A stretch of DNA of 25,568 bases. Source: a virus. Location: positions 1-25,568 of the IMG/VR virus record IMGVR_UViG_3300042261_001008, one strand, 5' to 3'. Positions 21,215-25,568 of the stretch are shown here, piece after piece. Each line of letters begins with the position of its first letter. The stretch's first letter is position 1. A program made the position numbers and the translations under genes. The notes under the pieces were generated by a model. The model made no database searches. It had not been told where the DNA came from and was given only the letters and a program-made list of their open reading frames with translations.

Positions 21215-21684
21215 GCCGGCACCGCCTCGGCGCCGGCTGATGCCGTGATGGTCAGCGTGACGATCTTCCCGTCGCCGCCGATGCTGATAAGCTTCCGGCC
21301 GCCGATGACGAACACGTCGCCGTGAACGCCCGGCAGCAGGCCAGTCAGGTCGTGGCATGGGATGTTCAGCACGCCCAGCATCTCCTTGAGCTCCCCGATT
21401 CGCTTGGCGGCGGCCGTCGATGCGCTGGATGGCGATGGATCGCCGGCGGCTGGGCCGGCAGCCGGCCGGTGTTGGGCGGCCATCAGCGCCTCGTTGGCGG
21501 ATTGCTCCTGGGCCGGCTTGCGGCGCCCGCGGCGGCTGGGCAGAATGTACCGCTGGGCAAGCTGCCGGGCGGCCTGGTCAGCGCCCCGGCCGCTGGCGTG
21601 GTAGTAGTGGGTGGTGCACAGGCCGCGGTGTGCGGCGGGCCTTGGGCAGTCGGGCACTTGGCAGGCGGGCTGTCGGCAAGTCAT
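21211..21684 (-). CDS. Small cysteine-rich (treble-clef-like) protein (157 aa)
   Basis: The N-terminus CRQPACQVPDCPRPAAHRGL, followed by CTTHYYHASGRG, is a zinc-binding module of the C-x-x-x-x-C/GLC-x-x-H-Y type found in many small phage proteins. A basic stretch (SRRGRRKP), an Ala/Gln linker and a C-terminal small domain (KRIGELKEMLGVLNIPCHDL, then GDVFVIGGRKLISIGGDGK) follow. ATG at 21684 is preceded by AGAGGAGAACACG, much better than the further upstream start at 21861. It is coupled to the metallopeptidase gene by ATGA. No known function. Confidence 0.72.
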   Translation of the reverse strand: MTCRQPACQVPDCPRPAAHRGLCTTHYYHASGRGADQAARQLAQRYILPSRRGRRKPAQEQSANEALMAAQHRPAAGPAAGDPSPSSASTAAAKRIGELKEMLGVLNIPCHDLTGLLPGVHGDVFVIGGRKLISIGGDGKIVTLTITASAGAEAVPA

Positions 21685-21721
21685 CGTGTTCTCCTCTGGA
21701 GGTTGTGGCGCTTCGTGCGGG

Positions 21722-21740
21722 GCAGCAGCAGCAGCAGCAG
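21722..21740. repeat. GCA trinucleotide run in a leader
   Basis: GCAGCAGCAGCAGCAGCAGC on the plus strand, about 40 bases before the start of the cysteine-rich protein gene. It would read as poly-Ala only if the longer, less supported start were used. A related GCA run lies in the methyltransferase gene. Confidence 0.9.
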
Positions 21741-21784
21741 CTTCGACGCCGGCCGTGGCGAAGGGGACGCCAATGTTGAAGGAT

Positions 21785-21997
21785 TCAGTTAACACGCGCC
21801 CTCCGCTGCCGCTTGTTCCAATGAATCGCGGCCTCCCGCAGTGTTGGCTGCGCCGGGCCATCCCATTCGCAAATCGGGCAGTTGTACAAAAACCAGTTGC
21901 GGTTCCGGTTGCCCAGGATGCGCTCGTAGGTCGGCTTATTCCCGCACGCTGAGCACGGCTTGCACGCTGGCTTTCTGGCCTTTGGCTTAGTTGGCAT
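21785..21997 (-). CDS. Lar-like zinc-ribbon protein (70 aa)
   Basis: The paired knuckles CKPCSACGNKPTYER and YNCPICEWDGPAQ, followed by REAAIHWNKRQRR, match the Lar restriction-alleviation family outline (first knuckle, aromatic strand, second knuckle, Ala-Ile-x-x-Trp-Asn-x-Arg end). The start is placed at ATG 21997, with CAGGAGCGGCA in front; an extension to 22012 is possible. With the copy at 15983-16207, this gives the phage two Lar-like proteins next to two DNA methyltransferases, which suits a theme of coping with host restriction. The activity is untested. Confidence 0.8.
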   Translation of the reverse strand: MPTKPKARKPACKPCSACGNKPTYERILGNRNRNWFLYNCPICEWDGPAQPTLREAAIHWNKRQRRARVN

Positions 21998-22040
21998 TGC
22001 CGCTCCTGTCACTTTTGTATGAAACTTATTCCAAACGGCA

Positions 22041-22388
22041 TTACGCCGATAACACCTTGGATTCCAACGAGTTAAGACGCTCTTTCAACGCTATTTGTGC
22101 CAGTTCCAGCGTCTTAAAAACGCGCGACGCCGGAATTGCGTACTTCCAGGTGTAATCCCCTTTGCACTTGATCCGCACGCATCCATTGTGCGTGTTGGCA
22201 ACGCGCCCCTGGATGATGAAAAGCTCCGGTCGATCTCCGGCAGCGGCACGTTTCACAAAGAATGCCGGGTCTCCCTCCTTGAATGACCGCTCCGCAATGA
22301 TCGCCTCGGCAGAGTTGATCAACTCCCTCAATGCGTCTGTGGTCATGAACTGGATGTGCTCCAGGGCTACGCGATGATTGGTTTCCAC
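22041..22388 (-). CDS. Hypothetical protein (115 aa)
   Basis: The start is GTG at 22388 with a strong CAAGGAGAGAAC before it. The product has an N-terminal helix (TTDALRELINSAEAIIAERS), a central beta-rich part (PAFFVKRAAAGDRPELFIIQ, then GRVANTHNGCVRIKCKGDYT) and a C-terminal helix (ELAQIALKERLNSLESK). The middle looks like a small SH3-like or KOW-like barrel. Codon use is less GC-rich than in the neighbours, so it may be a recent acquisition. I do not recognise the family. Confidence 0.72.
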   Translation of the reverse strand: METNHRVALEHIQFMTTDALRELINSAEAIIAERSFKEGDPAFFVKRAAAGDRPELFIIQGRVANTHNGCVRIKCKGDYTWKYAIPASRVFKTLELAQIALKERLNSLESKVLSA

Positions 22389-22442
22389 GTTCTCTCCTTG
22401 TTAACTGGAAAAACACAAAATGACTTTGGCCTCGTTTCTGAC

Positions 22443-22976
22443 TTAGGAACGCATCTTTTTTCGCGTCACTTCACCCGTGGCGTCTTCATTGGCGGCAGGC
22501 TGCAAATGATCATCATCATCCGGCCCATCAAGCGGCGGCGCAGTCGCACGGTGCCAGCAGATCCGACGGCGCTTTCGTGAGTTTCTCGCGTCGTTGTCGC
22601 CCGGGATCGTTTCGGGGTTTCCGACCCAATCTCCCGCGTGGCGATCATCGGGACGGCTGGGGCGGAGCGGCGAATTCACCGGCAGGGGCGATGCGAGCCT
22701 GACCTCCTTGCCCTGGCGCCAGCGGGCGCTGCACTTCTCGCAGAGACCGTCGCCGCTGTCCTCGCCGATGCATCCGTGTGCCCGGCAAAACCCATCCATG
22801 GTCAAACCCTTCCGCCGCCACAGCTCGCGGCAGCACGCATTCACCTTCGCCAAAAGCTGCTCATCGCTCGCCAGATTCCTATGCCGCCGGCCAACGCCCA
22901 TCGGCAGGCCCAGGCCGATCTTCGCGGCCCGCATGATCCGCCGCACCGCCGGCGTGTCGAAGTCTCGTAGAGCCAT
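22443..22976 (-). CDS. Hypothetical protein with zinc knuckle (177 aa)
   Basis: Residues 1-65 are basic and helical (PAVRRIMRAAKIGLGLPMGV, then a segment with ACCRELWRRKG). A metal site follows in FCRAHGCIGEDSGDGLCEKC, probably a treble-clef-like finger with Cys/His ligands. The C-terminal 70 residues are charged and disordered (PDDDDHLQPAANED). The ATG at 22976 directly abuts a heptamer array (GGCTACGGGCAACGG), which provides at best a weak ribosome-binding site. Zinc-bearing small proteins of this kind are common in phage early regions; no function can be assigned. Confidence 0.62.
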   Translation of the reverse strand: MALRDFDTPAVRRIMRAAKIGLGLPMGVGRRHRNLASDEQLLAKVNACCRELWRRKGLTMDGFCRAHGCIGEDSGDGLCEKCSARWRQGKEVRLASPLPVNSPLRPSRPDDRHAGDWVGNPETIPGDNDARNSRKRRRICWHRATAPPLDGPDDDDHLQPAANEDATGEVTRKKMRS

Positions 22977-22979
22977 CCG

Positions 22980-23070
22980 TTGCCCGTAGCCTGTAGCCGG
23001 GAGCCAGTAGCCGGGAGTGGCGGCCGTTTCCGGGCTTTCAGCTTTCAGTTTTCAGCTTTCAGCTTTCCGC
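22980..23070. repeat. GTAGCCG and CTTTCAG heptamer arrays
   Basis: Plus strand GTAGCCTGTAGCCGGGAGCC then AGTAGCCGGGAG, a spacer, then CTTTCAG/TTTTCAG units to about 23070. It fills the gap between two genes and stops seven bases short of the stop codon of the Myb-like gene. Confidence 0.95.
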
Positions 23071-23076
23071 CGTGCC

Positions 23077-24012
23077 CTACACCGTCCGGTCCACTCCCCC
23101 GCGCTTAAACGCATCCACCGCCCGCTCCACCAGCACGCGCTGGCCCTCGCCCAGGGGCCCAGGCCGGCCGCTCTCGACGAGCTCATCCCACTGGCCCACG
23201 GTGAGGATCGGCGGCTTCAGCGACGACAGCGCCTCCACTATGGCCGGCTGACCGGCCAGCAGGCCCGCCAGCGGCTTATCCTGCCAGCGAGGCCCGCCGC
23301 CCGATGCGCACTCGGCTGAGTCGTCGACGGCCTCGCTTTTTGGCGCCTGCGCCTGCGCCTGTGCCGCCGCCGGCGTGGCGGCTGCCAGCTTGGAGCGGCC
23401 CTCGTAGGCCAGGCGGAGGTTGCCGGCCAGCTGGTGGATCCGCAGCGCCTCGGCCTGCGGCACATCCAGGGCAATCAGGTCGCGGGCGGCGGCCTCATCC
23501 TCGGCGATAATGGCCGCCCACGTCGCCCGCTGCAGGGCCAAGCAAAGCTCCAGCAGATCGGTGATGGCGCGGGTGGCCTCGGCGAGCTGGCTCAGCGAGC
23601 TGCTCAGGCCGGCCAGCCGCACCTCCAGCGTCTCGATCCGCCGGGTGAGGTCGCGGTAGACCAGCGAGGCCTCGGACCCAAGCGCCGGCGGCTTGGCCGG
23701 CGGGGCTGCGGCATCGCGTGCGGCCCGCAGGTCCTTCAGCGTGTCGGCGGCATCGGCCGGGCACTCGGCCTCACCGCGCAGCAGCCTCTCGATCATCTCC
23801 ACCACGCCGGCCTCCGAGCGGTCCAGCCGCCGGGCCAGCTCCGCGGGCGAGTTGCCCATGGCGGTCAGCTCCAGCAGCATCGAGCGTTCCCACTGGGGCC
23901 AGTGCAGCTTGTGGCGGCGCGGCGTGCCGGCGGCGGCTTGAAGCTGCGGATCATCAAGAAGCGACGTGGCCTTGGCGGCCGGTTCGGCGGCGGCGGTTGC
24001 GGTTGCGTTCAT
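23077..24012 (-). CDS. Putative DNA-binding protein with Myb/SANT-like HTH and coiled coil (311 aa)
   Basis: ATG at 24012 is preceded by GGGAAAGGACGCCC; upstream codons in this frame read through repeats and are not credible. Residues about 35-85 form a SANT/Myb-like three-helix HTH (HKLHWPQWERSMLLELTAMG, then NSPAELARRLDRSEAGVVEM). A coiled coil (DLTRRIETLEVRLAGLSSSL) and an Ala-rich helical section follow. The C-terminal domain has PPILTVGQWDELVESGRPGP and RVLVERAVDAFKRGG. It could be a regulator or a phage DNA-binding protein. The HTH is plausible and the rest is of unknown family. Confidence 0.72.
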   Translation of the reverse strand: MNATATAAAEPAAKATSLLDDPQLQAAAGTPRRHKLHWPQWERSMLLELTAMGNSPAELARRLDRSEAGVVEMIERLLRGEAECPADAADTLKDLRAARDAAAPPAKPPALGSEASLVYRDLTRRIETLEVRLAGLSSSLSQLAEATRAITDLLELCLALQRATWAAIIAEDEAAARDLIALDVPQAEALRIHQLAGNLRLAYEGRSKLAAATPAAAQAQAQAPKSEAVDDSAECASGGGPRWQDKPLAGLLAGQPAIVEALSSLKPPILTVGQWDELVESGRPGPLGEGQRVLVERAVDAFKRGGVDRTV

Positions 24013-24554
24013 GGGCGTCCTTTCCCGGGCGGAGTTCGGAGTTCTGAGTTCGGAGTTCTGAGTTCGGAGTTCAGTCGTTGACGTGAATGGCCAGGCCCAG
24101 CTCCTCGGCCAGCCGGCAGGCTGTGTCCCTGCAGGCATCTCGCGTGGTGTAGGTCTCGCTCGTGGCCAGCACCTGGCCGTTGATGTGGATGATGACCCAC
24201 CAGTAGCTCGTGCGTCCCAGCCCCAGCAGCTTCCGCCGCCGGCGAAGCTCGACGCGGTATGCCCGCTGCGATGGCAGCAGCTCGGCGCCTGGCACCCAAA
24301 TATGCGCCCTGGTCCGTCGCCGCGGCCAGGTTGCGGGCGGCGAGGTAGCCGCTCGACCAGATCGTCAGCCGGTAGACCGACTGGCCCGGGCCAGACAGCC
24401 CGCCGAGCGTGTAGGCGCGTGGCGAGCGCAGCAGCCGGTAGGTGATGTACGGGGCGGCGGCATCAGCCGGCGCCAGCACGGGGTACACCCTGCCGCCGGC
24501 AGCGGCCACTTCCGCAATGCCCAGCAGCCAGGCGTGGATGGCTTCTTCGATCAT
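24009..24554 (-). CDS. DUF3168-like tail-completion protein, probably frame-disrupted at its C-terminus
   Basis: ATG at 24554 overlaps the methyltransferase stop (ATGA). Residues 1-80 match the DUF3168 pattern of phage tail terminator/completion proteins: MIEEAIHAWLLGIAEVAA, GRVYPVLAPADAAAPYITYR, GGLSGPGQSVYRLTIWSSGY and LAARNLAAATDQGAY. From about residue 85 the frame reads an Arg/Ala/His-rich sequence antiparallel to real coding patterns and then the heptamer leader (NSELRTPNSELRTP), so the natural C-terminus is not in this frame. The +1 frame carries a good DUF1508-like sequence. Either the tail gene is truncated by a junction or an indel, or it truly overlaps the next gene. The placement far from the head genes is also unusual. 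Confidence 0.5.
   Translation of the reverse strand: MIEEAIHAWLLGIAEVAAAGGRVYPVLAPADAAAPYITYRLLRSPRAYTLGGLSGPGQSVYRLTIWSSGYLAARNLAAATDQGAYLGARRRAAAIAAGIPRRASPAAEAAGAGTHELLVGHHPHQRPGAGHERDLHHARCLQGHSLPAGRGAGPGHSRQRLNSELRTPNSELRTPPGKGRP
24018..24072. repeat. GAGTTCG/GAGTTCT heptamer leader
   Basis: Repeats of GGAGTTCGGAGTTCTGAGTT on the plus strand, ending just before the GAAAGGA ribosome-binding site of the Myb-like gene. The left edge of the DUF1508-like gene meets it: that gene's stop is at 24071-24073. Confidence 0.95.
24071..24295 (-). CDS. DUF1508/YegP-like small protein (74 aa)
   Basis: The C-terminal half, SYWWVIIHINGQVLATSETY then TTRDACRDTACRLAEELG, follows the DUF1508 repeat: two strands around an N-G-Q turn, a conserved S/T-E-x-Y-x-T/S-x and a helix. 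The N-terminal part (LLPSQRAYRVELRRRRK) is a common lead-in in phage versions. The start is GTG at 24295. It lies inside the DUF3168-like frame, shifted by +1, with no good ribosome-binding site, so either it is translated by reinitiation or a frameshift error has damaged this region. Function of the family is unknown. Confidence 0.55.
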   Translation of the reverse strand: MPGAELLPSQRAYRVELRRRRKLLGLGRTSYWWVIIHINGQVLATSETYTTRDACRDTACRLAEELGLAIHVND

Positions 24555-25396
24555 GTTCCTACCTCGGACAGCAACGGGAGTGTCGGCCCATGCCCACGCT
24601 TGACATCAAGCTCGCGGCGGCAGCGGTCTACGGCTATCTGGAAATAGCCGGGGTCGATTTCGATTCCGATGTACCCCAGCCCCGCGCGAATACAGGCAAC
24701 GCCGGCCGGGGCGTGGCCCATGAACGGGTCGAGTACGACGTCGCCCGGTTTGGCGTGCAGCCGCAGGAAATGCGCCACCAGTTCAACCGGCTTCGGCGTG
24801 GGGTGGTCGTCGGCGCTGGGAATGATCTTCGGCAGCCGCACGACGTTTGCCGTTTCCGGCCCCTTGCTTGTGGCTTCCCATTTCAGCCGGCCGCCGCGCC
24901 GATGCGCCACCATCACCATTTCGTAGTTGCGGCGGTAGCGCCAGCCCATGCCCAGCCCGCCCTTGTCCCACACAACCGCGTGGAAGAACGCCAGGCCGTC
25001 GCGATCCATTCGCTCGGCAAGCCAGGCGAACGTCGGGCGAGGGCCGCCGCCGCCGCAGCAGCAGCAGCAGCAGCAGCAGCAGTCGCGCTTCATAACGCGG
25101 GCCGCTTCCCTAAGCATCGCGTCGACCGCCGCCCGCATTTCTTCCGGCCCGTCGTTGGCGATTGGCCGATCCGTCTCGCCCGGAACGTACTCGCCCTTGC
25201 CAAGCGCCGCTTCCCGTCGCGCGATCAGGTCGCCGTTGTTGTTGTTGTGGCCGTAGGGCGGGTCGGTCCAAATGACATCCACCGCCCCCGCCTCAATCAG
25301 CGGCAGCACCTGGAGGCAGTCGGCGTTGACCAGCAGCACCGCGCCGTCGGGTGACTGCCAGTGGGGGAAGCTCGCTTTGATGACCTCAACGCTCAT
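24551..25396 (-). CDS. Beta-class DNA methyltransferase with poly-cysteine insert (281 aa)
   Basis: The catalytic motif WTDPPYGHNNN lies at about 43-53 and the cofactor motif VVLDPFMGHAPAGVACIRAG near 219-238, the beta-class order (IV before I) of N6-adenine or N4-cytosine enzymes. Motif I deviates from the usual FxGSGTT (here FMGHAPAG), so cofactor binding may be altered. Other supporting segments are HPTPKPVELVAHFLRLHAKP and GIEIDPGYFQIAVDRCRREL. Residues 106-114 are nine consecutive cysteines followed by four glycines, coded by TGC and GGC trinucleotide runs between motifs. ATG at 25396 follows AAGAAGG, merging with a CTGAAAG array. It probably modifies phage DNA. Confidence 0.88.
   Translation of the reverse strand: MSVEVIKASFPHWQSPDGAVLLVNADCLQVLPLIEAGAVDVIWTDPPYGHNNNNGDLIARREAALGKGEYVPGETDRPIANDGPEEMRAAVDAMLREAARVMKRDCCCCCCCCCGGGGPRPTFAWLAERMDRDGLAFFHAVVWDKGGLGMGWRYRRNYEMVMVAHRRGGRLKWEATSKGPETANVVRLPKIIPSADDHPTPKPVELVAHFLRLHAKPGDVVLDPFMGHAPAGVACIRAGLGYIGIEIDPGYFQIAVDRCRRELDVKRGHGPTLPLLSEVGT
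25055..25082. repeat. GCA trinucleotide run coding nine cysteines
   Basis: Nine GCA units on the plus strand (TGC on the coding strand) adjoining four GCC units. The run is in frame and may vary in length without shifting the frame. Confidence 0.95.
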
Positions 25397-25403
25397 GCCT
25401 TCT

Positions 25404-25568
25404 TTCAGCTTTCAGCTTTCAGCTTTCAGCTTTTCGGTTCCGTTCTCTGTGCTCTCTGTGCCTCTGTGGCCGGCCCTTTCCGGTTTCAGCTTTCAGCTTT
25501 TAGCTTTCAGCTTTTAGCTTTCAGCTTTTAGCTTTCAGCTTTTAGCTTTCAGCTTTTAGCTTTCAGCT
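25404..25568. repeat. Long CTTTCAG/CTTTTAG array with CTCTGTG module at the window edge
   Basis: CTTTCAG units (25404-25433), the CTCTGTGCTCTCTGTGCCTC module (25445-25470), then alternating CTTTCAG and CTTTTAG heptamers, a 14-nt higher-order period, running to the last base. The array continues beyond the window. No gene is seen here on either strand. Confidence 0.95.

Noticed and set aside
21685-21861. N-terminal extension of the 157-aa cysteine-rich protein including a poly-Ala run
   Set aside because: ATG at 21684 has an AGAGGAG site and the extension overlaps the Lar-like gene's coding sequence.
24294-24300. TTTGGGT on the gene strand, a possible -1 frameshift heptamer in the DUF3168-like frame
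   Set aside because: A -1 shift would enter the frame leading through repeats to the Myb-like gene, not the DUF1508-like frame, which is +1. No tail chaperone context or stimulatory structure is evident.
25404-25568. CRISPR array
   Set aside because: Units are 7 nt with no unique spacers, and no cas genes are visible.
1-25568. tRNA genes, riboswitches or intrinsic terminators with U-runs
   Set aside because: None could be recognised by eye; the hairpins noted lack T-runs on the gene strand.

Overview
The window is about 25.6 kb of high-GC DNA in which every convincing gene lies on the minus strand, so transcription runs from high to low coordinates. It is a piece of a tailed double-stranded DNA phage or prophage with a lambda-like head module: Nu1-like small terminase, GpA-like large terminase, gpW-like joining protein, gpB-like portal, S49 protease with nested scaffold, DUF2190-type decoration protein and major capsid protein. 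No integrase, tRNA, rRNA, CRISPR array or clear host gene is visible, so prophage versus free phage cannot be decided. The host is not shown directly. The abundant heptanucleotide-type repeats, an RRM protein and the GC content would suit a Planctomycetota-like environmental bacterium, but that is inference.

Layout in transcription order. 25.4-20.3 kb: a beta-class DNA methyltransferase with a nine-cysteine run, a DUF3168-like tail protein overlapping a DUF1508-like small protein, a Myb/SANT-like putative DNA-binding protein, several small cysteine-rich proteins including a Lar-like one, and a putative phage metallopeptidase. 20.1-14.5 kb: a large ParB-family protein, a wHTH and a zinc-ribbon small protein, a radical SAM enzyme, a small hydrophobic protein, a second Lar-like protein and a replication-initiator-like wHTH protein. 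14.2-8.7 kb: terminase subunits, an RRM RNA-binding protein, a zinc-ribbon protein, a ParB-methyltransferase fusion and a truncated stand-alone ParB domain. 8.6-2.9 kb: head genes. 2.8-1 kb: coiled-coil membrane protein, lipoprotein/multi-TM protein, a 74-residue protein and the start of a fibre-like protein that leaves the window. Translational coupling is pervasive: at least a dozen junctions use ATGA, GTGA or TGATG overlaps.

The most unusual content is not a single gene. Short tandem repeats fill nearly every real intergenic gap and also invade reading frames. Most have a 7-nt period (plus-strand units CTTTCAG, GAGTTCG, TTGCCTG/TTGCCCG, GTAGCCG, GTCTGGA, AGGTCAT), and they often occur with a CTCTGTGCCTCTGTGGCC module. 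Because 7 is not a multiple of 3, CTGAAAG arrays read on the gene strand carry TGA in all three frames. The two such arrays inside the ParB gene both read TCA at the codon that would otherwise be TGA, which suggests the repeats are translated there as linkers. Repeats also end genes (protease/scaffold, truncated ParB), supply a possible start codon (ParB), form leaders directly before GAAAGGA ribosome-binding sites, and were copied together with a gene start in an 88-bp duplication upstream of the lipoprotein gene.
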